In this document: positions 10,851 through 22,460 of the stretch, piece by piece
Layout of the letters: each line of letters opens with the position of its first letter
Numbering within the stretch: position 1 is the stretch's first letter
Origin: Muscardinus avellanarius
Taxonomy: Eukaryota; Chordata; Mammalia; Rodentia; Gliridae
Assembly: GCA_963383645.1 (NCBI GenBank)
Contig: OY726559.1
Coordinates: 123,366,721-123,430,720, forward strand
Length of the DNA stretch: 64,000 nt
Direction: 5' to 3'
The notes under the pieces: generated by a model
The model's input: only the letters and a program-made list of their open reading frames with translations
Told to the model about the DNA's origin: nothing
Database searches by the model: none
Made by a program: the position numbers and the translations under genes

Positions 10851-10994
10851 AATTTGCATGAAGGTAGGAAAGGGAAAACAATGGGGTTAATGGTGGTGGG
10901 GACCAGGATGCCCCCTGGGTCCATAAGCACACGCACATAGTACGTCGTTCAGATTCACCGTTCTGAAAACACTGTGTGGCTATACAAAGTTATT

Positions 10995-11320
10995 TAAAGA
11001 CTGAATGTTTATAGCAGCACAACTCACAAAAACCAAATTATGGAACCAACCTAAGAGTCTATCAACAGATAAGTGAATAAAGAAAATGTGGTATATACAC
11101 ACAATGGAATTTTACTCAGCCACAAAAAATGTCAAAATTATGTTAGTTTCAGGAAAATGGATGGAACTAGAGAATATTCTCCTTAGTGACATCAGCCAGT
11201 CTCAGAAAGTCAGGGGTGGGATGTTTTCTCTCATGTGTAGAAGCCAGGGAGAAAATGGGAGAAATCCGGGACTTTAGATAAATGAGGAGAATGACCAGTG
11301 GACTAGTGGAAGGAGATTGG
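10995..11320 (+). pseudogene. L1 ORF2 C-terminal fragment
   Basis: The + frame from 11086 reads MWYIHTMEFYSATKN, then WMELENILLSDISQSQK and MFSLMCRSQ. This is the conserved C-terminal end of L1 ORF2p, followed by degraded 3' UTR. No reverse transcriptase domain is present. Confidence 0.88.
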
Positions 11321-11431
11321 GGCGGGGAAGGAGGGAGGAGGAAGGGAACAGTTCAAATACGAGCATCAGGACCATTCCCACTGCCGTGCAGGGCACACCA
11401 AGTGCTGTGTGCAGGTCTGCCTGCAGCGCTG

Positions 11432-11622
11432 TTTTATTTTTTTGGTGGTACTGGGGTTCCTGGAAGCCCTTCTACCTCTGGGCTACACTCCCAGACCTAT
11501 TTTATACTTTTTTAAATTTGGAAACAGGATCTCTTAAGCCAGCACTCGCTTCGAACCTGCGCGATCCTCCTGTCTCCACCTCCCAAGCGTGGGGATTACA
11601 AGCGTGCGCCACCACGCCCGGC
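11432..11622 (-). mobile_element. B1-dID SINE
   Basis: T-run, ID complement (GGTGGTACTGGGGTTCC), then the B1 head complement ending CACCACGCCCGGC. Confidence 0.95.
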
Positions 11623-12492
11623 TGAACCTATGATATTTAATGATTATACGCTAATAAAATGATAAAATAAAATAAAATATTGAATGTCGTGGAAGACTCA
11701 CAATTTGCATTCCTTGTCTTACATTATCTGATCTTCTTCTTTTGTGTGTTATCAAGAAACTATTCCTTCAAACTACCTTTTTCTTTAGTTGGCTAGAAGT
11801 GCTGGCCTACCATATCACTTATTATAGCTTGCTTGTCTTCTGCTATTTTGACAAATTCAAGGTATTTTTTTAACCTTATATGCAATCTTGCATACTCAGA
11901 GCTGTCATCCCCTAGATATAAAAAGTTAATTTAAGCCCAAGAATTCTAGGTGATGGAAAACATTATCCAGCCCCACAAGATACAGACAACCACGGGAAGG
12001 GTGAAGGTTGATAAACCTGAAACTCTTCGGACATTGGATGAGTATTTACTTAAAAGGAGCTATCTGCTTCCTGGTTTTACTGCATACCCAATATTTCTTC
12101 TCAACATTTATGAGCTTAAATAGATACAGATGTTGCCAAAGAATGTATCATAACATTAATCATCTTAGAATCATGTGAAATAAGTGTTAAAAGTTCCCTC
12201 TGAGTGCTGGTTGAACACCGTGCTTTGTGCTGGAGGTAACTGAGGCCTTAGAGAAGCCTTCACTAACACAGCCAATGCTACAGGAAGGCCGGGCCTAAAA
12301 GCACAGGGGCTGGCAGTTTTCGTTTCATCCTCTTGTCTGGATTACCTTTTTTTTTTTTAATCCCGGATACCAGGCTTGATTGGTCTGTCTTCCAAGATTG
12401 GGGGAAGAAAAAGAGAATTTTATCTTTTCCCGAGTAATCAAACAGTGGTTCACAAGCAGCGTCCCTTACTCCTCTGCCCCTGGTTGACACTG
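11623..12492. other. Intergenic sequence, A/T-rich
   Basis: TAAAA-rich stretch at 11655-11685, possibly an old element's tail. The rest has no repeat or gene that I recognise. Confidence 0.45.
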
Positions 12493-12509
12493 TTCAGAGC
12501 TGACTTCTT

Positions 12510-12594
12510 GGGGCTGGGGTGTGGCTCAGGGTGGAGCACTGGCCTAGCATGCCCAGGGTAAAGGGTTCAGTCTGGAGCCCTACAAAACACCAAG
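12510..12594 (+). mobile_element. Solo ID element
   Basis: tRNA-Ala-derived ID SINE without a B1 head: GGGGCTGGGGTGTGGCTCAG, then CACTGGCCTAGCATGCCCAG. A 17-bp TSD, TTCAGAGCTGACTTCTT (12493-12509), recurs at 12595-12611 with one mismatch. Confidence 0.95.
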
Positions 12595-12709
12595 TTCAGA
12601 GCTGAATTCTTCTTCATGCAAGACAGAAAACAAAGGTGACCAGACACTTGATTCGGGCCAGGTCTGGCGAAAGCACAAGGGTAGTGAGCTTTTTTCTATT
12701 GTTTTCTGG

Positions 12710-12880
12710 TTTTTGGTTTTGTTTTTGCAGGTCTGGGGATGGAACCCAGGGGCATTTGACCTCTGAGCAGCACCCCATGGCCTATTTTTTATTCTTTATT
12801 TTGAAACAGGGTCTCACTAAGTAGCTGAGGCTGTCTGCGAACCGATATCTTCCGGTCCCAGCCTCCCGAATTCTGGCCTG
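12710..12880 (-). mobile_element. B1-dID SINE, diverged
   Basis: ID complement GGTCTGGGGATGGAACCCAG, TTTGAAACAGGGTCTCACTA, then a decayed head. Confidence 0.88.
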
Positions 12881-13150
12881 CAAAAGATCACAAGGGTCTT
12901 TATTTCACAGCCTCTGATAGACGGCAGACTCCAAGAGCGAGCGCTGCGCTGTGTGGACAGGAGCCGAGACTGCTGGTCCTTTACCTCCACTCCCTCCCAG
13001 GGAGACATGGGAGTCACCCGGTCGTGGCTACACAGGACCTCACTTACTACTTTTTATTCTATCATAAATGTCTGTACAAATCTTTCCCAGGCACAAGAAA
13101 GTATAAACATAGTTTATCATATCATGTTTTATTCATTAAATAATTGTGAA

Positions 13151-13350
13151 GCTAGGCGTGGTGGCGCATATGTGTAATCCCAGTACTTGAGAGGCTGAGA
13201 CAGAAGAATTGCAGGTTCATGGCTAACCTAAGCAATTTAGCAAGACCTCAGCAATTTAGTGAAATTCTATTTCAAAAATAAAAAATAAAATTGGGCGGGG
13301 ATAGCTCAGAGGTAGAATACTTCTAGGTTTAATCCCCAGCATCACACACA
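13151..13350 (+). mobile_element. B1-dID SINE
   Basis: Head GCTAGGCGTGGTGGCGCATA, ID tail ending CCCCAGCATCACACAC. Confidence 0.93.
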
Positions 13351-13735
13351 AATAATTTTGTAGCCAGATTTATGATACATAATGTACTAGATATTTTATG
13401 AAAAAATCTAAAGAGGCCCTTTAAATTCAGAATGCTCTGCCCTCCCAGCAGGGTTTTGAAGCCGTTCTAAGCAAGTTTTGGTGTCAGCGGCACCTGCTTC
13501 CCTTTTTGCCAGCCCGTGTGTCTGCGGACTCCGAAGATGAACTCCTCTGCGCTTTTCCTACTCTCTTAAATGCACGCTCAGCCAATCTCTGTTTTTTTCT
13601 TTTTCAGATTGCTCAAAATTATCTCCATTTTTCTCCCCTTCCCTCCTATTAAATTCCTTTTTTTAAAGTGTAGGTTAGACCACACTCCTTCTGAAAGTGC
13701 CTATCGTCTCAAAGAAATTCTTTGCTAACCAAATG
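13351..13735. other. Intergenic unique sequence
   Basis: No gene or repeat recognised. Confidence 0.5.
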
Positions 13736-13924
13736 ATTTTTTTTTGGTACTGCAAATTGAACCCAGGGGCATTCTCCCTCTGAGCTATGTACCCCATGCC
13801 CTATTTTGTTCTTTATTTGGAAACAGGGTCTCACTAAGTTGCTGAGGCTGGTCATAAACCTGTGATCCTTGTGTCTCAGTCTCCCAAGTACTGGAGTTAC
13901 AAATGTGAGCCACCACACCAGGCT
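13736..13924 (-). mobile_element. B1-dID SINE
   Basis: T-run, GGTACTGCAAATTGAACCC, head complement ending CACCACACCAGGC. Confidence 0.93.
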
Positions 13925-13954
13925 GCTGTTTCTCTCCCTTTCTCTCCCCCCACC

Positions 13955-14160
13955 CGTTCTTTCAGTAATGGGGATTGAACTAGGGCATTCTACTTCTGAG
14001 CTACAACCCCAGCCCTATTTTTTATTCATTATTTTTAAACAGAGTCTCACTAAATTGTGGAGGGCCTCACTAAGTAGCTGAGGCTGGCCTGGCACCTGCA
14101 ATCCTTCTGTCTCAGCCTCCCAAGTACTGGGATTACAAACGTGCGCCACCACGCACGGCT
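13955..14160 (-). mobile_element. B1-dID SINE
   Basis: ID complement TAATGGGGATTGAACTAGGG and head complement ending CACCACGCACGGC. It adjoins the previous SINE across a pyrimidine tract (13926-13954). Confidence 0.93.
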
Positions 14161-14460
14161 TCAAATGATCTTTTTACTGGTGAAATTTCAGCCACTGTGT
14201 CAGAGAGAAGTAAAGTAAGTAAAGGGAAGGGGAAAGTAGTTTAAACTTTTTTAAGACTTTATATCCTAAACAGAAGAAGGGTATAAGCTACATAGTCTCT
14301 ACCAAAAAATCAGTACATGAGTTCGTTCAAGAACTTTTTAAATTTCTGGTTTTATGAGTTTATTCATGTTAAAAAATATACAAATATTTACTACTTGGTC
14401 ATAATTAATCACACATTTAATCAAGAATCATTACCTTTGCTAATTAAAAAGTAAAACTAC
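14161..14460. other. Intergenic unique sequence
   Basis: A/T-rich; nothing recognised. Confidence 0.5.
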
Positions 14461-14558
14461 GCCGGGTGTGGCGCACACTTGTAATCCCCGCGCTTGGGAG
14501 GCAGAGACAGGAGGGTTGTACAGGTTCAAAGCCAGCCTTGCTGGCTTAAGAGACCCTG

Positions 14559-14612
<54 letters not shown>

Positions 14613-14696
14613 GTATGTCTGGGAGTGTAGCTCGGAGGTAGAAGGGTTTCCAGGAATCCCAGTACCACCACCACAAAAAAAAAAAAAAAAAAAAAA
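14461..14696 (+). mobile_element. B1-dID SINE with internal (TA)n
   Basis: The head begins GCCGGGTGTGGCGCAC. The middle A-rich linker has expanded to A17 plus a TA/TG repeat (14579-14616) that separates the B1 and ID halves. Terminal A-tail at 14674-14696. Confidence 0.95.
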
Positions 14697-14789
14697 TTTA
14701 AAACTCCACAAAATTTCAGAGAACTAAACGGTTGGCAATGTTTTTTTCCTCTAAGTTGTCTTTTCCCATACTGATAACACACAGTGGTA

Positions 14790-14955
14790 GCTGGGTGCAG
14801 TGGTGCACACCTATAATCCCAGGGACTCAGTAGGCTAAGGCAGAAGGATCACAAGTTCAAGGCCAGTCTGGGCAACTTAGCAAGATCGTGTCTCAAAAAA
14901 TAAAAAAAGGGCTGGGGTGAGGTACAGTGTTTGAGCACCTGGGTCATCCCTCAGG
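14790..14955 (+). mobile_element. B1-dID SINE, older
   Basis: GCTGGGTGCAGTGGTGCACA head, AAAAAATAAAAAAAGGGCTG linker and a decayed ID tail. Confidence 0.85.
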
Positions 14956-16011
14956 ACTGCGGGAAAATATAAACAACCCATAATGGCAGCCTGACGATGG
15001 GAGACGTGTCAGGAGACAACATCTGACCAAGTGAAGGTCTGAACGAGAAAAAGAGCTTTTCCTCCAACTTGAATCGTATTTGGCCGAGATTTTCCCACAG
15101 TGTCTTTGTACCCCCCCACCCCACCCCCCCACGAAGCCCGGCAACTACCCCCTTGATTAATCCCATCACCCTTGGTCCTAGTTTTTCCAAGCAGCTGAGC
15201 AAACAAAGATGCAGGCAGCCAGTCCCCCTTCCTCACTGGGCCCTCTGGGATGGGCCTCTCTTCATCCTGTCCATAAACTAAGGGCCTGAGCGGGCTTGGA
15301 GAAATCAGCAAGGATCTTTTGTCAGGATTAATTTTAATAGGCCCAGTCTGTCACCTGGGAACCAGAGCCCTGGCAAATGGCTTTCAGTGACTATTTGCTG
15401 ATAAAAAAGGGAGATATGAGCTGAAAATTTAGTTCCTCATTTCAAACAGTTTGGATAATTAATGCAAGAATTTCCTTTCAGCCTGGAGTGCCTGTACTTT
15501 ACAACCTAAAGCCTTGGGGAGCTGAGGGAAACCTTTTGCTGCCCTGGGATCGTGGTGATGTTTTATGGAAGGACAGGATTCGAGAGCTGCAAGGGGAATG
15601 AACTTCTTTGTGAATTCCTAAGGACTTAGGGAGCTTTATGCTTCTGGTTTCTATGCAGAGAAGACGTGCTCCTCTTACGGCTCATTGGCATTTCGATCTC
15701 CCTCTCTACCAGTTGCCTTCTCTTCCATTGTTTTAATTCTGTTTTTCCCAGACCCTAATTCCGATTCTCTAACTGGCCACACTGCTGTCAAGGGCCATAC
15801 TGTGAGTACAGGAAAAGTGACCCCAGGACTCGGCAGGTCCCAGCCCTTCTCTCTCCCCTAAGCCCGGAGAGAACACTCTGGGGGACTGATTTAAGGTGAA
15901 GTTTGATGAAATGCTACACAAATGTCAGCTGCTATTATTGAGTGATGTGTTAGGTGTGCTGTTGCTAATTAGTTTTCTCATTAGCTATGGCTGGCAGTTT
16001 TTTATTTGTTC
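14956..16011. other. Repeat-poor intergenic block
   Basis: About 1 kb without recognisable transposons. Includes a C-rich tract near 15111-15131. The part from 15310 to 15500 carries several TAAT and TGATAA-type words. No gene seen. Confidence 0.5.
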
Positions 16012-16228
16012 ATTTGTTTGTATTGGGGATTAATCCCAGGGGCAGTCCACCTCCAAGCTACATCACCAGTCCTATTTTATTTTATTTATTTCATTTTTTT
16101 ATTTCAAAACAGGGTCTCGCTAAGTTGCTAAGGGCCTTGCTGGGTTGCCGAGCTGTCTTTGAACCTGAAATCCTCCTGTCTCAGCCTCCCAAGTGCCAAG
16201 ATTACAGCCATGTGCTACCATATTCAGA
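16012..16228 (-). mobile_element. B1-dID SINE
   Basis: TATTGGGGATTAATCCCAGG, TTCAAAACAGGGTCTCGC and a decayed head at CATGTGCTACCA. Confidence 0.9.
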
Positions 16229-16559
16229 TATTTGGGTTTGTTTCAAAGTACAGGATGTTCTGTTTCCTAATGGATGCTGTAGAAAAAAAAAAAGAAAAGA
16301 AAGAATAAAAAATGGAATTTGTTCTGTACTTGTTTATGACTTTAGTCCCATTTCTTCTCTTTCTACTCATTTTCCCTCAACCTCCTGGATCATATCACTG
16401 GTTCACAGAGAAAACGTTCTTCAAATTTCTTGAAAAACATAATTGGCACTATAAAAAAATGTTTGCAGCAGGTACTGTAATTTTTTTTTAAATGTCCAAG
16501 CCAGAACTTGTGGCCAAGAAGACTGGGGGCTAGAATTCAAAAGACAAAAACTGGCAATA
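16229..16559. other. Intergenic unique sequence
   Basis: A-rich patch at 16280-16312, otherwise nothing recognised. Confidence 0.45.
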
Positions 16560-17124
16560 AAGACGTGGAACAGTTAGAACTCTCAGACATCGCCTGCAGA
16601 GTGAAGAATGGTGCAGATGCTCTGTAAGGGATTTGGCAGTTTCTTACAAAGTTAAGTTAAACATTCATTTAACATATGCCCTAATAATCCCACTCCCAAG
16701 AGAAATGAAAGTTTATGTTCACACAAAAACCTGTATATCAATGTTTATTGTGACTTGATTCATGATAACAGAAAACAACGTAAATGTCCTTTTAAGTGTT
16801 AAATGCATAAACAAACTCATGCAATGGAATATTACTTAGCAATAAAAAGGAACAGAGTACTGATGTATGCAACAGCATAGGTGACTCTGGAAGCCGTTTT
16901 GCCAGGCATGGACAAAGCCAGACTCACAAAGCTACTCTATGACTATACTTATTGACAGTCTGGAAGGGGAAAAATTCTAGGGACAGAAGACACATTAACA
17001 ATTACCAGGGCCGGGGGTCGGGTGCCGAAGCTGACTACATTTTGGGCAGATGACGGAACTGCTCTGTGTCTTGACTGAGGTGGTCATGGTTGCGGTGAAA
17101 TATGTTCAGTGTGTGAGGGGAGAA
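16560..17124 (+). mobile_element. Old L1 (L1M-like) 3' fragment, part 1
   Basis: Contains ATGCAATGGAATATTACTTA followed by GCAATAAAAAGGAACAGAGT, hallmark L1M ORF2-end sequence, then GGGACAGAAGACACATTAAC. Frame destroyed. Confidence 0.75.
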
Positions 17125-17699
17125 GTAATCCCCCCAACACAACCACACAAACAAAAACCGCAGGTTCTTGTCCTAAGCTAAGAATAAATATGCATAGCTT
17201 GGACAGGTGCTGAAGATTTAAAGAAGTTTATTAAAAAGATAGAAATACAGAAGATAGTTATAGCCCTATGCCACGGAAGAATGGCACAGGGGGGCAATTC
17301 GAATGAATATACCAAAGAACTCCAGCTTACTGAGTGTTTTTATCCTGATCAAGTCTGAGGCAGGTCCTTTGATCTGTAGATATGCTGCCCTATCTCTAGC
17401 CCAGTCTTTCTGCTGTCTGCAGCAGATTTGGGGCGACCCTGTCTTCCTGACACAGACCTCTCCACCTTTGTTCTGTCCCCAAGATGTGTGAAATTGCTTC
17501 TTCTGGCCCTGGGGTTTCCTCCCGTCCCTTAGGCCAACTGTCTCTCCTTAGAAATGTAAAGAAACCTCTTCCCTGGCTCTGGCTTTCTTCCTTCTCTTTA
17601 GAAATGTAAATTACAAGTCCCTCCTTCCTGACAGTCCTGGCTTTTTCTAGTACAAATGATATATTTTCAAAATTGGAAATCTTTCCCAATACTGTTACA
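17125..17699 (-). mobile_element. Solo LTR of an endogenous retrovirus (class uncertain)
   Basis: The minus strand starts TGTAACAGTATTGGGAAAG at 17699. It has a TATA-like GGATAAAAACACTC and a poly(A) signal within TTTTTAATAAACTTC, the order expected of an LTR. It splits the L1M, whose 3' UTR resumes at 17700. No internal retroviral sequence is present. The left edge is uncertain. Confidence 0.6.
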
Positions 17700-17850
17700 T
17701 TAATACATTTTAAAACCTCTTTCCAATACTAGTACAGTCATCTTAGGACTGCATGTAAGTTCTGCATTTGTCAGAACTTAGATCATAAATCTAAAAAGAG
17801 TGAATTCCACTACCTGTAAATTACATCTCAATAAATCTGAAAAAGAGCAA
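17700..17850 (+). mobile_element. Old L1 3' UTR, part 2
   Basis: TACCTGTAAATTACATCTC followed by AATAAATCTGAAAAAG is the usual end of an L1M 3' UTR. It continues the element interrupted at 17124. Confidence 0.7.
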
Positions 17851-18220
17851 ATAATATATGGTATTATTTTGCATGCCACTCATTTTAAAAGAAATGGTAT
17901 TCGTCTGACACTTCAACTTGCTTTTTTCCCTTAGCCTTAACCTTTGGGGATTCAACCTTATCAATGTCCTTATCAATATATCTATTTCCTTCATATTAAC
18001 TGATGTGGTTTTCCACTTTCACTACTGCAGAACAGTTCAGTCTGACTCACATCTTCTTCAGCACCTCCCAGAGGATCCCCGAGGCTGTGGGTAGAGCCTG
18101 GTCGGGACAAGGTGGGCACCTCTTCTGGTTTGCTAGGTTTGGCCGGATTCTCTTCCAGTGGTTTTGCCAATTCAATCTCCCATTGGGAACACACATTTCC
18201 CATTTCTCAAATCAGAAAGA
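17851..18220. other. Intergenic unique sequence
   Basis: No gene or repeat recognised. Confidence 0.45.
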
Positions 18221-18251
<31 letters not shown>

Positions 18252-18252
18252 A
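18221..18252. repeat. (TATC)n microsatellite
   Basis: About eight TATC units directly before the T-run of a SINE. Confidence 0.97.
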
Positions 18253-18254
18253 TA

Positions 18255-18475
18255 AATTTTTTTTTTTTTTTTGCGGGCCTGGGGATGGAACCCAGGGGCA
18301 TTCGACCTCTCAGCTACACCTCTTGCCCTATTTTTTATTCTTTATTTTGAAACTGGGTCTCACTCAGTTGCAGAGGGCCTCACTAAGTAGCTGAGGCTGT
18401 CCGCAAACCACAATCCTCCTGTCTCAACCTCCAAGTACCAGGATTTACAAGTGTATACCACCACACCCAGCGTGT
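18255..18475 (-). mobile_element. B1-dID SINE
   Basis: T-run, GGCCTGGGGATGGAACCC, head complement ending ACCACACCCAGCG. Confidence 0.94.
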
Positions 18476-18499
18476 AGCTGAATTTAAATGCCTTTTACT

Positions 18500-18810
18500 A
18501 TGGAGATTATAATGTATATCTTAAAAAAAAAAAACTCCCAACATGTGATCATTAAAATATTTTTCTGTAAGCTTCCTCCACCCCCAATTCTTAATAGTAG
18601 TTTGCTAATCCACTTAGAATTAATTCCTACATGTTTTTGAAGTATGAAACTATCTTTCCCATATAGACAACCAATCTCCCTAGCATTATTTATAAAAGTT
18701 CACCGTTCCTCACTTGCCTTAAATCTCAATTCTGACAAATATCAAGTTTCCATATAAGCGTTGGTTTCTTTTTGGTGTTACCTATTCCGTTCCATTAGTC
18801 AGTTTGTTGT
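18500..18810 (-). mobile_element. Old L1 fragment (probable)
   Basis: AGAATTAATTCCTACATGTT and TCTCCCTAGCATTATTTATA fit antisense L1 ORF2. Strongly diverged. Confidence 0.45.
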
Positions 18811-19985
18811 GAAGATTATGTGACATGAATAAAAGGTCATCACAAAGCCCAGCACACAGTGCGGGGAGCGGAAGCTGGCTCTGCCCTCCCCAGCCAGCTC
18901 TCTGCCCTAGGACCTGGTCATTGCCAAGTCTTGGCTTTCCTAATGGGCCATGTTGCTGCCCTCCCTGGTTGGCATTCATACCCACGGTGGCCTCACCTGG
19001 TCGGGATCCTGGCTCTCCTCTCCTTCCAGTTCTCCTGTTGTGCCACCCCGTGCCCTACCCCAGTCATAATTCCGATGCCTCCTGCCATTCGGTCCGCTGT
19101 CACTAGGGGCGAACCTGGGCACCAGGACCACGCTTCTGCGTGTCCCTCAGCTTGCTCCCACAATCCCCGTGTGGGGCACAGCCATCTCTGGGCCAAGAGG
19201 CCAGTGAGCATGTCATTACACACTTACACACTTTCAGTCTGTGCTACACTAACAATGGTGTTTCCTACACCAATAAGCCAAGTGAAGGAAGCAAAATTAA
19301 TGTTTTAAAAAGCCATGTGTAGCAGTTTAGAGGGGACAAGCAGCCCAGGCTGCAGGTGGGGACCACTTAGAAGCTAGTGTGACCATAGTGCTCTCAAGGG
19401 CTTGGGGAGCGAAGGCGACGAGGGGCATGGGGAGACGCTGGGCGTGGACAGGGCACAGCGCACAGAGGAGGGCAAGGTTTGGAAGGTGCATGAGTTTCTT
19501 AGTTGTTTGGCTTCTGGCTTGGGAAGCTTGGCGGATGATGATATTTAAAAAGTGTGAATTTTAAAAAGAGCAGGTTGTGAGAGGAAAATATAAATTCAGG
19601 GTTGAACAAGGAAGACCAGAGAAACAGTTGAAAAATCCAGGTGGAGAGGCCCTCACCCTGACTCTAATTCTAGCCCCAGAGCAAAACCCCAAAAGATTCT
19701 TGTGCGTAAAAGCCTAGTGAGATTTGTACCTTGGAATTTATAGTAGGAGAGAGTTGTAGGAAGGAGGACATGCTCAGTGAGGCCAGATGCACGAGAAAGA
19801 GAAAGACTAGAATGTATTCCTTGAATCTGACCACAAGTAGGTGATGTGTGGCCCTGGCAAGAAGAAATGGTCAGAGAGCACAGAGAGTTCTTTAGAAAAG
19901 TTAGCTAGAGGGAAACTTTTAGCAGCTTTGTCGGGAGTCTAAATGGCATGCTATACACTGGGTGTATTTAAAGTGTACAGTGTGC
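18811..19985. other. Intergenic unique sequence, GC-richer
   Basis: No gene supported. The overlapping ORFs at 18825-19322 on both strands show no recognisable domain and no splice context that I trust. Confidence 0.45.
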
Positions 19986-20068
19986 TGCCTGTGGTGGCAC
20001 ATATCTGTAATTGCAGGTTCGAGGCCAGCCTTGACAATTTAGTTAGAGCTGGTTTAAAAATAAAAAGG
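19986..20068 (+). mobile_element. B1-dID SINE, first half (host of a nest)
   Basis: Shortened B1 head (CCTGTGGTGGCACATATCTG) running to TAAAAATAAAAAGGGCT, where the ID part should start. The ID part is found instead at 20518. Confidence 0.8.
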
Positions 20069-20283
20069 GCTAGCAGGGTGTGGTAGCGCACCTTTGCAAT
20101 CTCAGCATTAGGGAGGCTGAGACTGGAGGATTGTGGTTTGTGGACAGCCTCAGCTACATAGTGAGGCCCTTCGCAACTCAGTGAGACCCTGTTTCAAAAT
20201 AAAGAAAAAAAAAATAAGGCTGGAGGTGTAGCTCGGTGGCACAATGCCACCCCCAGTACCACACACACTAAATAAATAATTAA
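20069..20283 (+). mobile_element. B1-dID SINE nested in the host SINE
   Basis: Complete head (AGCAGGGTGTGGTAGCGC) and ID tail ending CCCAGTACCACACACACT. Confidence 0.92.
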
Positions 20284-20284
20284 A

Positions 20285-20517
20285 GGCCGCGCGTGGTGGC
20301 GCACGCTTGTAATCCCTGCGTTTGGGAGGCTGAGACAGGAGGATCGCACAGGTTCAAAGCCAGCCTCAGCTACTTAGTGAGGCTCTCAGCAATTTAGTGA
20401 GATATCCTGTTCCCAAATAAAGTATAAAATAGGTCTGAGAGTATAGCCGGGAGGTAGAAAAGCCTCTGGGTTCCACCCCCAGTACCACCAAAATAGATAA
20501 ATAAATAAATAAATAAA
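20285..20517 (+). mobile_element. B1-dID SINE directly after the previous one
   Basis: Complete head (GGCCGCGCGTGGTGGCGC) and ID part with an (AAAT)n tail. It probably inserted into the tail of the element at 20069. Confidence 0.93.
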
Positions 20518-20585
20518 AGGGCTGGGAATATAGCTTTCAGGTATAATGCTTCTAAGCTCAATTTCTAGTACCAAAAATAAAAAAA
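20518..20585 (+). mobile_element. ID half of the split host SINE
   Basis: GGGCTGGGAATATAGCTTTC to TCTAGTACC plus A-tail. It lacks its own B1 head. AAAGGGCT is duplicated at the junctions, as expected for a TSD. Confidence 0.8.
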
Positions 20586-21240
20586 GTGTGATAAGTGTCA
20601 ACTCATCAAATGAATACACCGATATAACCATCTCCATAGTAGGGCAATGAAGACACCCATCACTCCCACATCTTTCTTCCAATATTCATAGAATCATATA
20701 TACTCTTTTTCAGTTTTTTTCTCAGTATAAGTGAAATTCATTGCAGTTGTTACATGTACCATGACAGTCAACTGTCTGGATATACCACAGTTTCTTTCTC
20801 CATTCACCCTTTTAGGCAGGTTTGGTTATTTCCAGTGTGGGGCTATTTAAAATAATGCTACTATGAATATTTATATGCATGCCTTTGTATGAGAACATGC
20901 TTCCATTTCTCTTGGGTAGATACCTGGCAGAGGAATGGCCGGGTCATATGATAGGTTTTAAGAAACTGACGGACTACTCCCCAGAGTGGCTGTACTATTT
21001 TGCATTCTCCTTAGCAGTACAGAAGAGTTTCAGTCGCTCTTTATCTTTTCTAACACTGGGTCTGGTTAGTCGTCTTAATTCAGACATTCTGGTAGGTAAG
21101 TAGTAGCATTTTAATGTGTAATTTTTTAAATGTAAATCGTGTTTTAATGTGAAATTTTCTCATGGCTAGAAACAGTAATATTTTTCAGGTGCTTGTGTTT
21201 CATCTATACATGTTCTCTGGTGAAATGTCTATCTGAATAT
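20586..21240 (-). mobile_element. Old L1 (L1ME-like) ORF2 fragment
   Basis: The + strand shows the antisense phrases CATTTCTCTTGGGTAGATAC, GGGTCATATGATAGGT and GTGGCTGTACTATTTTGCAT. No frame survives. Confidence 0.8.
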
Positions 21241-21700
21241 TTGATAAACTAGTCTTTTTTAACACACCATCACTTCTGCCATATTATGTTTATTAGAAGT
21301 CATTCAGTAAGTTCAGCCCACTTTCAATCAGAGGATTATACTGGAGTGGGACCATTGCGGATCATCCTAAACTCTAGATAGCTTCTCATTTTTCTCAGAA
21401 TAAAATCCCAATTCTATATCCTGGTCTACAAATCCTTGTAAGCTCTAGCCCTAACCTTCCACATTCGCCTTATTGTTATTTGAACACACAGATCTCCTTT
21501 TTTAGGACCTTAATATCTTTCTCTTCCCTCTACTTGAGATATTTTCCCATCAGACTGTCCCATGGTTGATTGCTTCTTGTCATTCACATCCCTGCTTGTA
21601 AATTATCTTTTCAGAAAATCAATCTTCAATCATATAATTAATCAAATACATAGCACCCTGTATAAACTGTGTAGTACTTAGAACTATCTGATAGTTTTTC

Positions 21701-21913
21701 TTTTCATTTATTTATTTATATATTTATTGGGTGGTAGTGGGGTTCCTGGAAACCCTTCTACTTCCGGGCTACACTCCCAGACCTACTTTATATATTTTTA
21801 AAATTTGGATACAGGGTCTCTTAAGCCAGCATGGCTGGCTTGGAACCTGCGTGATCCTCCTGTCTCCGCCTCCCAAGCAAGGGGATTACAAGCGTGCGCC
21901 ACCACACCCGGCT
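21701..21913 (-). mobile_element. B1-dID SINE inserted in L2
   Basis: Exact 16-bp TSD TATCTGATAGTTTTTC at 21685-21700 and 21914-21929. Confidence 0.97.
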
Positions 21914-21996
21914 TATCTGATAGTTTTTCAATGTGGCAGGAATTTGTCTCATTTATTAATACATCTCCAAAGACTGGAATAATGTGTTTTGCATAT

Positions 21997-22412
21997 TGTT
22001 TTAGTTAGCATTCTCGCTGACGTAATCCAAAACAAGTGACCACCCCAACTTAGAGGAAGAAAGATTTATCTGCTCACAGTTCTGGAGATTCCAGGGGTTC
22101 AGTCCCTGTCAGGCTGGTTAGATCAGCAGAGCTCAGGACATGGTGGCGGGAGGAAGTGAGAGGGAGCGAGCAAGGCCTCTGCTCTCACTTCATGAAGGCT
22201 GCAAGCAAGAGAGAGCCAGGAAGGAGATGCAAGGACAGTAGCTCTGTCCCCAGGGCCACAGCCCCAGGGACCCACCTTCTTCATCCACACCCCACCTGCC
22301 TAGGTTACCACCCAGGAAATCAACGGTGAGATTACAACCCTCAAGATTTAAACAACTCGGAACATCAACGCATTCATTCTTTCAGGGGACCTTCTATATC
22401 TAAACCATAACA
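21997..22412 (-). mobile_element. MaLR-type solo LTR inserted in L2
   Basis: Bounded by TGTTTTAGTTAGC and CTAAACCATAACA (complement TGTTATGG, a common MaLR start). Internal CTCACAGTTCTGGAGATTCC is typical of antisense MaLR LTRs. Confidence 0.75.
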
Positions 22413-22460
22413 TGTATGATGGGCACTCAGTAATATTTACTGAATGAACAAGTCAATATA

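Larger units (their letters stand above)
21370..22460 (+). mobile_element. L2 element in three pieces
   Basis: AATAAAATCCCAATTC, CAGAATAAAATCCC context and TACAAATCCTTGTAAGCTCT fit L2. A terminal GGGCACTCAGTAATATTTAC and TGAATGAA end lies at 22420-22450. It is interrupted by a SINE (21701-21913) and an LTR (21997-22412). Confidence 0.6.

Noticed and set aside
12510..12594. tRNA-Ala gene
   Set aside because: The ID element resembles tRNA-Ala but is flanked by a TSD and lacks a foldable acceptor stem. It is a SINE.
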